Positions 1 through 10,460 of a stretch of DNA of 64,000 nt are shown here, in pieces (position 1 is the first letter of the stretch; the number at the start of each line of letters is the position of its first letter). Position numbers and translations under genes: made by a program. This DNA is from Callaeas wilsoni. Lineage: Eukaryota; Chordata; Aves; Passeriformes; Callaeidae. The notes beneath the pieces are model-generated. The model was not told the origin of the DNA, ran no database searches, and was given only the letters and a program-made list of their open reading frames with translations. The stretch spans positions 62,001 through 126,000 of the forward strand of contig VWPU01009481.1 in the NCBI GenBank assembly GCA_013398955.1, written 5' to 3'.

Positions 1-1074
1 AACCATTCAGCCACTTTTGAGTTATGTGACACTGAAAGACAAGGTATCGATGATGTTGCTATTAACTGCCGAATCAAGACTCACTCACAGCACATATCAC
101 AATATTTTTTTATTTATTGAGCAAGGAACAGCAATACAGGGGGAGGTGGAAGATAGGAAACTTCAGAGACTTTATGCCCTCCAGTGAGCAACACCTGATC
201 CAGAAATCAGGCTCTGGCAATGTACAGAGCAGGGAAAGTATGCTTGAATTAATGCCTAAGACCTGGCTGATACATACCTCCTAGCTAATCTGGTTACGCG
301 GGGTTTATTTCACAGTCGGAAGTTCTTGCGCTGGAAGAGAGTCCTGCTGGGGTTTTCTGAGCACACGGCAGAATTAATGAATGAATGAACGCAGCTTGCC
401 AGCCCAGATTTAAATTGCTTACTAGATCAAAATCTGTTCATTTTCTCTGTCCTTATTTCCAGCCTCTCTGTCTTTTATTTATTAATTTATTTGAGAAAAC
501 AGATAAAGAGCGCAGAATGTGCCTGCGGACGTCATCGAGGCAGCAAATGCAGATAAAGGGCTGTTTTTCACGCTGGCCTGAACCCTGGCACCAGGCTTTG
601 AGGCACGATCCTGGGCACAGAGGTCCCTGGCAGAGGCTGGTTGGTGGCTGGTGCTGCTTGTGGGGCTAGGGGTGTGAGGAACTGTGGCTACAAAGCCCCA
701 GCCCTTACAACCCAGCCGCCCTGAGCCTCTCACTGGGCCACCAGCAACCCCCTCCTACAGCCCCTGGGAAGAGGACGGCATTAAAGCAGTGAAGCCCTGC
801 TTCGAAAAAGCAAGAAATAAACCCGGGCTGCTTTGCAGGAAGGGTCACGTTTTTTCTATCTTTCAGATCCGTGCTGCCTTTGGTATTAGCCAGTTGTCAG
901 GCTTTAATGGGCGCTTGCAAACAGGATATCTGGAATATTTTGATTTATTTGGCCACTGGGCAGACCTCCAGCCTGCCGTCTTGACTGCGGTGTTCGTATT
1001 TTAATAGGAGTTTTAAGAAGGCTTAGTTAGGGGTATTTAAGGTAGTCCCTGAGTTTTCATGCAGACTTTCTCAG
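1..1074. other. Intergenic or intronic DNA, no gene seen
   Basis: Mixed-composition sequence with a short run of TTTA units near 109-118 and ATGA units near 374-388. A pyrimidine tract followed by CAG at about 849-866 looks like a splice acceptor. No donor or coding frame of known family goes with it, so I do not call an exon. The small open frames on both strands overlap one another and none is recognisable. Confidence 0.6.
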
Positions 1075-1515
1075 CTCCGACCGAAAACACAGCACCAAGG
1101 AGATGCGGCGGCAGGTTTTTAACAAGCAGAGGGACCCTAAAAACGTGCCGCTGTCACTGCCCTCCAAAGCCCCTTTCAGAAGAGCGAGCTCCTCTCGCAC
1201 CGTCACGGCTCCTTTCGTATCCCGGTGTCCGGACTCCTTAACTCCGCGTCCAACCGCGCTGCGCAAGGCCAGGATGAAGGCAGCGCTCCGCGGCAGGAGC
1301 AGGGCACTGGGGAAAGGACGGATGCCTGCTCGCCCCCATCGCGCTCCCCAGCCCCTGCTTCGCAAGGCCAGGCATCTCCCTCCGAGCCCCGGCACCGGGA
1401 TGTGCTGCAGGGAGGCGGCGTTTGGCTGCTCCGAGCTCCAGGCAGCCTGAGACGCCTCCCCGGACTCCGGGCTCTCTCCAGAGCGAAGGGGAAAGGAGAC
1501 GAATGTCGCTCATTC
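1075..1515. promoter_or_regulatory. CpG-dense block, candidate CpG island
   Basis: By eye I count about 40 CpG dinucleotides over some 440 bases with clearly raised G+C, close to what base composition predicts without CpG loss. That is the texture of a vertebrate CpG island, the usual site of TATA-less promoters or orphan regulatory islands. I see no TATA box. Open frames of 90-130 codons occur here on both strands, as expected for GC-rich DNA, and none resembles a known protein. Orientation cannot be decided. Confidence 0.45.
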
Positions 1516-2858
1516 AAGGTGAAGGGCAGTGCTGGCATGATGGAAAAGCAGCCTGTGCTCTCTGCCAAAGACTGGAGACCTTCCTGAAGATTCACTGCTC
1601 TTCAGGTTTTTTTATGCTCTTATTTTAGAGCTTATGGAAAGAAGAGGCTGATAATCAAGAGAGAGATTCTGCCAATATATCCAGGTATCCTGAGCTGCAC
1701 TGCCCCTGCTCTTCCTCACTTTCCTCTCCCTGCCAACACGGGCTGAGCAGGGATGGATAGCTCTGCTGCCTGGTGCAGTGCAGGCGTGCAGGCATCTGCT
1801 ACTGCAATATTGACCAGGTTTGCTTTCCTCAGCTAGAGACTGCACTATGAATTACCTCCAGGTCTCCGGAGGTGCAAGCCCACTGTGCAAAGCACTTTGC
1901 CTGCTGCTGGCTTAACCCTGCCTGGTTGGACCTCAACCCCTGAGGAGGATGACGCAGGGGCAGCGTCAGCGTGCACTTTTCCTCCACACCATCCCAAAAG
2001 GAGCCGAAGAATTTCAGAAATTAAAATCTGCTTTGAAGGTGTCCCAATGGTCACCCCACTTCTCTGGGAGGCAGTTTAGTAACTGAAAACCAAACTGGGG
2101 AGCAGAGCCAAGATCCCCAACCACAGCCTGGAAGAAACTAAAGCAAGAAGGAAGATTTTAAAAGGCCCCTCAGAGCCCAGCACATCAGTTGTTCAGTTGG
2201 AGGTTTTGTCAAGTCTCCTCTGTTGGTGTGAGGCCCTTCAGAGCCACCAAGCTGCAAGCAGCTGTCCTCCTTCCTTTCCTGCTTCTCCTCATGGGGCAGG
2301 TGGAAGAGAACGCACCATGAAGAAGGGAAGCTCAAGGCCTCACCGTAACCTTGAGCTGCTCTGCTCAGGGTGCCCACACCCACACACCTCTCCAATAGCA
2401 ACCAGCTGCCCCGAGAGGAGAAGGTGTGATCTTGCTGCATGGATCCATGCAGAAGGATGGGAACATGAGGATAAATATCAAGGCTTGAGAATACATCAAG
2501 GCTGAGTAAAGGCTTGCCTGGGTGATGAAATGTTCCTGAAGTGCACACTGATGAAGGAGGAAAGATGCAAGAGGCAGCCCATCACAACTTCACCAGCTTG
2601 CACTACCAAGCATCCCTCGAAATGCTAATTAAAACGAGTGGAGGGAGAGGAGTCTGCTAACAGGATCACAGCCTTGCTTGGATTGAGTAATAAACGTGTA
2701 GTAGGCATCCGTGTTTTCCTCTACATGTGTCTTCCAAGCTGACTGTAAATGTTGCAGTTTTGTGAAACCCACACAGAGTAGGATGCAGACACAGACTAGA
2801 TAGAGAGGCAAAGTCTAGGCATGAAGCTGGAAGAGAAAAAGCCACGACAGTCTTCCGC
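1516..2858. other. Noncoding stretch, nothing recognised
   Basis: About 1.3 kb of mixed sequence without simple repeats, recognisable transposons or a credible exon. The 136-codon minus-strand frame at 2138-2548 has no recognisable domain and competes with a plus-strand frame over the same bases. Confidence 0.6.
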
Positions 2859-2876
2859 AAATAAATAAATAAATAA
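2859..2876. repeat. (AAAT)n microsatellite
   Basis: A short tetranucleotide run of about four and a half AAAT units. It directly precedes the AT-rich block at 2880. Confidence 0.85.
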
Positions 2877-2879
2877 CTG

Positions 2880-3150
2880 CCCGAAATGAGGGCTAATTAA
2901 CTTGCAATAAACCAACTTAACCACTTAGGGGCAGCGTTAACACAGAGTTAACATGCAAAACAAACCTGTATTTTCTCACCTGGTTAATTTAATATGCGCC
3001 GTGAATATTCATAGTGTATGAAATCCTGATACATCAACACACCAAACGATGCAGTCTGTCAAAACCGGGAACGCGTGGCAAGAGGAGTAACTCAGCCGCG
3101 GCTCACACGGGGCTGACTTTGATCAGTTACTGTTTCTAAACACATTCATA
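2880..3150. promoter_or_regulatory. AT-rich regulatory-looking block with paired GTTAAC sites
   Basis: The texture changes here to unbroken non-repetitive AT-rich sequence with many homeodomain-type cores: TAATTAA near 2894, two identical GTTAAC hexamers at 2936-2941 and 2947-2952, and GGTTAATTTAAT near 2982. The two GTTAAC sites are 11 bases apart, about one helical turn, inside a repeated GTTAACACAGA / GTTAACA unit. GTTAAC resembles the HNF1 half-site. This looks like a conserved noncoding element, but only an alignment would show it. Confidence 0.35.
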
Positions 3151-3584
3151 GAGGAGGTAGGACTCTGCTGCTTTCCCTCTGTCAGGGTCACAGAGTGTGT
3201 TCTGTACAAAGATTAGAACCTAAAAAAAGGAGATAGAAAAGAGCTTCACTTAAAATAAACATAAAGAAAATGAAACAGAAAAAAGGCGTTTTTGAGAAAT
3301 GCTACTCTTGCATGCAGGAGCTGAACCCCCCATTTTATCTCCATGGCCACATTCAGAGTCACTTTGCTCTCAGACAATACGTTTCTTCCTCTACACTGCA
3401 TGCAAAAAAGTCCCAGTTCTTTGGATTCCTCAGAAACATTTCCTTGCATAAAAAAGAACCCAGACCCATTTCAGGTATGTTTACACTTCCTGATCAGACC
3501 ATGTAAATAAAGAAAAGGTGCCTTTTTTTTAGTGTGACTTGACTAACTTGAGTTAGCTCTGGCAGAATAAATCCACAGTAACCT

Positions 3585-3636
3585 GTATTTATTTATTTAT
3601 TTATTTATTTATTTATAAANAAATAAATAAATAAAA
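3585..3636. repeat. (ATTT)n then (AAAT)n inverted tetranucleotide repeat, with the window's N
   Basis: Seven to eight ATTT units run into the complementary AAAT units, so the two arms can form a perfect hairpin. The N I noticed, at 3620, sits almost exactly at the axis. This suggests a consensus ambiguity at a slippage-prone or hairpin-forming site, and the repeat length here may not be reliable. Confidence 0.85.
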
Positions 3637-3721
3637 GAGGATAGCTGCTTGAGTTCATACTCAGGTAAACCTCATCTTACCTCACTGTCCTTTTAACCTT
3701 TTAAAGGTATTAAAAGCACAA

Positions 3722-3781
3722 CTTTCCCCCTCCTCTTCCTGCCCCGCCTCCTCTCTCCTTTCTCCTTCCTCCCTCCCTTTA
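3722..3781. repeat. Polypyrimidine tract
   Basis: About 60 bases that are almost entirely C and T on the plus strand, with only two purine interruptions. Such homopyrimidine tracts can form triplex (H-DNA) structures. No tandem unit length is obvious. Confidence 0.75.
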
Positions 3782-6700
3782 CGCACCGGCATGTTTACAA
3801 GCTCAGGCATGGCTTGCCAGTGTCCCAGCCTCACCTTTACAGCCACCAGGTGCTCCGGCTGCTCCGGCTGGGCTCGCACGGTGTGCCTGGTGCTCCTGGC
3901 AGCTGCCGGAGCATGCCGGGGCTGTTCCCCCCCGGCAGCGAATGCCAGGTCCATGCACCCCCAGAGCACTCAGCAGGAAGAACAGCCCCGGATCAGGTGC
4001 AGGCGTGTGCTCACATTTCTGCTGAATTAGACAGGGAACGCATGCCAGCTTTACGCTCTGCGCTGGCTGAGGGAGGACAGACGATTCCTGATCTGGCATC
4101 AAGTGAGCTCGGTGTGGAGAGGAGATATTGAACATGGCATAAAGTTAAAGTAGGATGGGTAAACAATATCTGATCTGGCAGAAGAAGTTGCTGGTACAAA
4201 GTTGGCCTGTCAGAACCATTAAAATAAATTCAAACCAGTGGAGTGAGTGCCACATGGCCAAAGTGTTTTTGCTGCAGTGACAGGAGGCCCAGAGACAGAT
4301 TCCCTGTGCTGTCAAACTCTGCACTTGGGAAACGGGTGGGAAATGTGTGCCCACCCTTGCTGACATGCCTGTCTGAGGAACAACACTGGGGTGGGTGAGG
4401 AGGCAAAGGACTAGGGACGATCCTTCAAACCTGAAGGATGCAGAGACAGACCTTGTTCAGCATTGCCCAGGTCCCGGCAGCTGTTTGACAGTGGATCCTG
4501 GTGTGACAAAGGGCTTCCCCTGGTGCAGGAGGTGGTGCTGGGAGTGTTGTGCTGGGAGGCTGAGACGGAGGAGGAGAAAGATGTGCAGCACTGCTGCCAG
4601 CACTGCCTCTGCAGAGGAGGGGGGATCAGGCTCCAAAGCCATCACCCTGCCAAAAACATCATACTGACTGAAATAAAGTCCCGCAAGGAGAGGAAGCAAG
4701 CGAGCTGTCAGAAGTGAGAGAAACAACAAGCCCACTGTACAGGATCATCCACAGACCATCCTTCTCCACTGAAGTGATATTTCTCCTTTCACCTGTCTCA
4801 AGTGGATGAAAAAAGTCAATGTTTAGGCACTTGCTTCCTTTGCTTATACAATTTGAGTGTTGGCCCTGTCTTTTCTTCCAGGATGGCCAGCACTGCCCTG
4901 GGAGATCCAGTCCCACAGCTCCTAGGAAATGGAAGGGGAATGACGGGGCTGAGTCGTCATGCATTATGCTGAATATTTACCCCTCATGCATGCTATTTTA
5001 TTTTAAATCTAGCGTGTAATATGCTTTGCATCTAGCGTGTTGCTCTTGTGTGTTTTTCCCTTGCCCTGCCTGTCTCTTGCTGGCAGCTGCCATCGTGAAA
5101 CAAAAGGCAGCTGCCAGTTTGAGTGAACATCTCTCTTTCTTGCTCACTCTTTTGCCTCTTGCTCTTGGAGCTGATGCAAAACCACTTCACAGGCTGGGTG
5201 GCAGGCACTGATGCAAGGGGGGTTTGCTGCCCTTGGGATGCTTGAGCATGCAGTGCCTCTGAGACTCGCTGCCAGAGCTCAAAGCTGTGTTCAAGCTCTT
5301 GAACCTGGCTCAGCAGTAGCCAAGAGACAAGCAGCTGTCGCTCTGCCAGCACACCAGCTCAAGCTATCTCCGTTGCAGCAATTGCCCATTTCACAGGATT
5401 TGATTATGCTGATTTTGGCAAAGGTGATGGTTTATTAAATACCACTTTGGTCTTCTGCTCCAAGATGTGTAATCAAACAAGGATCTCTTGCTCCAAAGCA
5501 GTGGTATTCCTACATCATCTGAAAAAAGCCCAAAAGAAGCAAGATTGAACTGAAACAGCATTTTGAAGAAGAAATTTTCCTGCGTCAAGTTAAATTAACA
5601 TGGGGAGAAAGCAGGATGAGATGCCAGGACCTAGACCCTCAGGCCAGCTGTGGGCCTTGGATGCTGCAGTGCTTTGGCCAGTGATTCTGTGCAGAGCGCA
5701 AAGCTGCTGTGTGTGTGTGAGTGCCTCAGAAACTCAACCAGTGTCCTCATCCTTTGGCTCCTCTTATGACTCTATAACTCCATATTCTAGGAGGCTCTGG
5801 TGACCATGAGAGGGGCCAGTTCAGCTGTTTTTTGCAGAGCTGGAAATTATGGAAGAGATGTTTTTTGCTTTTCTTAGGGAGCCTTTACCCTGAGCTATAA
5901 TGAGAACTCGCTTTGGGAAAACAAGTTGAACTCCTGACTGCTGTAAATAGCCATGGGCTGGGTCCCGCCTCTGGGAAGGGACTGTGTCCTGCTGGGAGAG
6001 GGGCAGGGATTAACTGAAGTTTGCTGGAGCTGCAGCCATTGGCATGTCCCCTGTATTTCATCTCTCTGGGCAGTGCTGAGGGGACTGGGGAAGAGGGTGT
6101 GGCACAACAGGCAGGGAGGTTGCAAGAAATCAAGCAGGACTCCAAATGATAGCGTAAAATGAAAAAGCCAAGTAAATGCAAGCCTCAGTTCCAATCAGGA
6201 AAGTTAGGAAATGAGATCTGAAACACCCTCCTGGGAGTCTGGTGTGTGCTGAAGAAGCATACTGAAATAAATTCTCATGCAAGCTGTATTACTCTGATTG
6301 TCAGAGAAACTGAGCCCTCACTCCTTTTCTTTGTGACAATTTTCTTTCAGACAGCTCCTGTTTTTTTTTTTTTTTTGTTGCATGGCTCTTTTTTTTTTTT
6401 TAAATAATAGGAATGGGTATTCTCACGTCACTCATTGTAAGCTCTTTTGCGGAAATTATGGCAATATGGGCTTGTTCATAGGGACAGTTTGGAAAGGTCC
6501 TGGTTTGTCTGACTTGCCTGACACTGTTTTCCTAAAGCACAGACAAAAGTCAGGAAAAGAAGCTGCAGAGGACAGGTCTGGAATCCCTGAGGAGCTGTCA
6601 GGGCAGGTGAGAAATCACAACTTCAGGTGAGAAGGTTGTGATTTTTGTAAATGAAGAGCAAGCTACACTTCCCAAATGAAGATGATTTCCTCTAGATTAA

Positions 6701-9700
6701 GCAGGATTGCAAACAAAACAAAGAATAAAAGTTTATGTCCATGAGCAAAAGAGGGCATCTGGTACAGCTTTGTGTGCTGACTTGCCTCTCAGACAGGCAG
6801 GTGGGCACTGCAGGGAAACAGGAAACACTTCCACCTGAGCCATTGAAATCCCCCTCACCAGAGCTCCTGGATGAGTCTAGAGGTTTTCTCTGCTTCCAAA
6901 ACTACGCAGAAAGTAGAGTTTATGGAAATATTTCCAATTTGATTTATATGAAACACCCTCTAGTAAGTGGATTGTGAAGAAGCAGCAGCATAAACGAACA
7001 GCTGGATGCCTTCAGGCTCCACTGTGGCCCTGTGATCTTGTGCTCTGACATGCCACAGTTGTGCTGTGAGACCGCCAGAGTCCCACTGCCAGGAACTCTG
7101 TGGCTGTGACAGGGCATGGACAGTGGCTGCCCTAATCTACTCATCGGTTCTAGCACAGGTGAAACATGGTCCTGCTCTGAAACTGTATTTATTTTAACTC
7201 CTGCAACACTGATGAGTTAACACAGCTGTGACAGAAAGCGGATGAGACAAATCCTTTCCCTGTGCCACCATCTGCATTGGCAAGCCAGGACTGACAGCTG
7301 GGCCAAATCCTGCTCCTGAATGTTGATCCTTTGCTATTGCTTTGGGTTCTCCTCTCTGCCAGATAAGGAGATTTTCCTGATTTCCCTTTAGGGAGCCCCA
7401 TTTAGCAGCAATCCTGAGTGCTCTCTACATTTCCCCCCATGCTGCAGAGGCAGGATTCTGCTGAGGGCTCCAGTCCTCCTGCCCTGGGCACAGCTTCCTT
7501 CTCCAGCTCAAACTACACTGCTGAAGTGGCCTGCCCCTTTGCTTAAGTGATAATAACCCTTACAAAAGCATTCTAAAACATCTTCATAAAAGACAGAAAA
7601 AAATAACTCCTCTTTCTTTCCTTGAAACTTTCCACCCAGATTTCCTATAAGCCTGCCTTGGTCTATCTCATCTCCAGTCTCTGTTGAACCAGTCCCTCCC
7701 TGCTGAGGGGAGTTCCCTCATTCACAAGGCAGCAGCAGGGAGGAAACATGCTGTGCTCTGCTGTGGGTCCCTGTCTGGGACACCTCAGCTTTTCCACCTC
7801 AGCCTCACCATCACTCTGGTTTCCCTTCCAACACCCTCTGTCCCAGGTGCTCTACAAAAGGACCTCATTGCCCCCTTCTTTCTTCTTGTCCCCTCTCTGC
7901 CTGCTAACCTGCTGCCTGTGCCTCCCTCCCCAGGCTGGGGTTTCACCACTTTGTCCTCCCAGTGCACACTCTGTCACCTTGGGCACACGGGCACTGGCTC
8001 AGAGCAGCCCCTGGCCCCTGAGCAAGGCCGGCTCATTCTGTGGCAATCATCTCAGGGCTGATCTCAGCAATCAGGAGGATCTGAGGGATGAGCTTACAAA
8101 AGGTGGCCATGGCACATTGGGGCGGACACAGATCCTGGAAGAACTCACCTTGCTCCTGCCTGGACCTCTTCGCATCCTGGTGAGAGACACTGCTGAAAAA
8201 CAAAGAATCAAAGCTGCCTGGCTCCTTCTCCTGACATTTCTTGCTCAGTGAGAAAGTAGCTTATGTATGACTGACTGCACCTGTGAAAGGGAGAGAAAAT
8301 CACTCACTGCACTCAGATGGAGAGTCAGGAGTGACAATGAGGATGAATCAGACTTCCACCTCCTGAAACAATTCCATAGTCTTTCCCTCACCAGGACATC
8401 AACCACAAAAATATATTTCTTCTTCTACAACCCTTTATTTGCCACTTCTTCAGCTGCAACTAAGGTGTACCTGGCAATAGAGAAACAGCCTTTGCTGAAG
8501 CCCGTCCTGGGGGATGTTTTCCAGTGGTAATTTGCCAAGCAAGGACATGAGGTTTCATTGCAGCGTCTCAGGTCAGCCTCTTGCCCCCACACATGTCCCA
8601 GGCTACTGGGGTGATGCAGGTCCTTTGGGACCTGCTCATTGCTATGCCCTGAGCCCTGAAGGGATCAGCAGATCATGCTGCTCACATCCTGAGATGCCCT
8701 TTGCCACCCAGACCCAAAGAGACACTTTCTAGGGACTCAGTCTCGGGCTCAATATCAAGTTTTGAGATCAGATCCTCCCTGCCAGCAAAATCAGCTCTCC
8801 TTTTGTGTTTTCAGCTTTTAGCTAAAGGAAGTTGGAGGCAGACCTTAAATTCACTTTTGATCTCAGGGAGAAGGATTGGAGATCATTACAAGCTATGAAT
8901 ACCACAAAACATTGGAGAAGAGAACAGAAAATGCCAATTACCTCAGTGCTGGAGGAGATCCAGACTGTCTGCATTCACAGGGGGACTGACAGCAGGCAGC
9001 CATGTAATCTGGGCAATCCCAAACCCTCCTGCCCCACAGTAATGTCCCTTCCAGAGACTGGGGTGGATGATGGCCTGGGTTGTGCAGCTGGGTAAAGCCC
9101 AGGTATGCAACGAGATGTAAAAACCTCGCTAGAGAGCAAACAAGAGCAGACACAGTGCAGGGCACTTGGGAGCCCTGAGTTAGGGGGGTCCGGATCACAC
9201 AACTAGGGCAGGTTCACTTCCAAAAGGTCCCAGCGTTGGGCACCTTTCCCGGAGGGCCTTAGACTTTACACTGACAACAGGCTGCCACTCAGAAATGCTC
9301 TGCAGTGGGCTGTGAGGACACAGAGCTGAAGCGGAGTAACGGTGAAGAAACCGAGTCTCAGCCATCTGTAAATCTCATCAAACCATGGAAATCCCCTCTT
9401 TTTCTCCAGTAAAAGGCTCTCTTGTGCGGGGAAGAGGAAGGCTGAGCTGTTGATCTCAGTGTTGAGGCATCCCTTTTAAGATTCCCTATAACATCCCATT
9501 TCTCATCTCTAGCCCCAACCACAGACCTGCCTGCCTCCTCAAAATGCACTGGCAAGGCTGAATTTCGAGAGCTCTCTTGTGGCTCTCACTTGCATGTCGT
9601 CCCTCAAAAAGAAAGCAGGAACTGGGGGGATGTTGATGTTGAGGGCTGGGATGCAAACAGCCTGTGCATCCCCTGTGGTAAATGGGTGGTCAAAGCTTTC

Positions 9701-9825
9701 TCTCCCTGAGCCAGGCTCCTGCTCTGGCCAAGTCAAGAGCCCACCTGGCACAGCCTGACCTCTCCGTGATTTCAGCCTCGATACTCAGCATCTGACCTGT
9801 GGATTTTTCTTTAAGAAGATCGAGA
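3782..9825. other. Six kilobases of plain noncoding sequence
   Basis: No exon, transposon or dense regulatory block is recognisable here, apart from the poly-T pair at 6361-6401. Sequence between about 7440 and 8060 is pyrimidine-biased, which keeps plus-strand frames open (167 codons at 7748-8251). I regard that frame as a composition effect. Scattered acceptor-like sites, such as the pyrimidine tract and CAG ending near 4881, have no supporting exon. Confidence 0.55.
6361..6401. repeat. Two poly-T runs
   Basis: A run of 16 T at 6361-6376 and one of 13 T at 6389-6401, separated by 12 bases. Read on the minus strand they are A-runs, as left by retroposition. No retrocopy body or target-site duplication is recognisable beside them. 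Confidence 0.8.
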
Positions 9826-9863
9826 GGGGGGAGTGGCGGGGGGGGGGGGGAAGCGTGGGGGGG
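9826..9863 (+). promoter_or_regulatory. G-run cluster, possible G-quadruplex
   Basis: Three plus-strand G-runs, of 6 (9826-9831), 13 (9838-9850) and 7 (9857-9863) bases, lie within 38 bases. The 13-base run can supply two quartet strands, so a four-stranded G-quadruplex is possible. The cluster ends 22 bases before a TATA-like box at 9886. Long G-runs are also prone to sequencing-length error. Confidence 0.5.
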
Positions 9864-9881
9864 AAAAAAACCCCACAAAGC

Positions 9882-10110
9882 CTCCTATAAAAAGCCAAAC
9901 TTCCCGAGCCAAAGCCAATAAAAAGCTTCCCAGCTGTTCCTGCTCCTCGGAGCCAGCTCGGGCTCTGCAGGCAACAAAACCCTGCCCGCAGCCGGGGAGC
10001 CGGCGGGCGCCGGTGGCCGTGGGACGGGGGCAGGGACCCGAGGCGAGGGCCCCCTGCGGGTGTCCCGTCTGGAAAGCTGGGGCCCGGGGAAGCGAGAGGT
10101 GCCTGACAGA
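9882..10110 (+). promoter_or_regulatory. TATA-like box with downstream CpG-rich segment, candidate promoter
   Basis: TATAAAAA at 9886-9893 is a good TATA match. A second, weaker CCAATAAAAA lies near 9915. From about 9935 to 10105 the sequence becomes strongly GC- and CpG-rich, with a GCCGGCGGGCGCCGG-type core near 10000. G-run, TATA box, then CpG-rich DNA is a promoter-like order that would start a plus-strand transcript near 9915-9925. Open frames cross the segment on both strands (94 and 156 codons) without recognisable content. It may equally be an enhancer RNA start or a chance match. Confidence 0.35.
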
Positions 10111-10460
10111 GGGCTGACTCAGCGGGAGCCAGCGGTTTGTGTAACCTCCAGCAATCCATTATTACAAAGGGGCTTTCAGGAACTCCTCCGTGCCAGGCAC
10201 AGCGAGGGTTATTGATTGAGGAGACAGTGCAAATGCACAGAGAGGCTCCATCCATTAGGGCCGCTGCTCTCCACCAATTAGAAAAAAATCATTACTCAGC
10301 AGCCATCAATGGGCTCTGCGCAGCGCTGGAGTGCATGCATTCAATCTATCTTCTCCCACCTCCCTGAAAACTTAATGACAACTATTAGAGCTCCGCTGAA
10401 TGCCCGGTGTGTACAGAAGCAAAGATTCATTTGGTAATCTTAGTAATTACGACGCCATAG
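10111..10460. promoter_or_regulatory. Regulatory-looking block beside the candidate promoter
   Basis: About 350 bases of non-repetitive sequence packed with transcription-factor-like sites. They include GCTGACTCAGC at 10113-10123 (AP-1/MAF type, quasi-palindromic), ATTACAAAGG at 10161-10170 (SOX or TCF/LEF type), TTGATTGA at 10212-10219 (PBX/HOX type), CCAATTAG at 10274-10281 and TAATTA at 10444-10449 (homeodomain). The density and variety are what deeply conserved vertebrate elements look like. Conservation itself is inferred, not seen. Confidence 0.4.
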
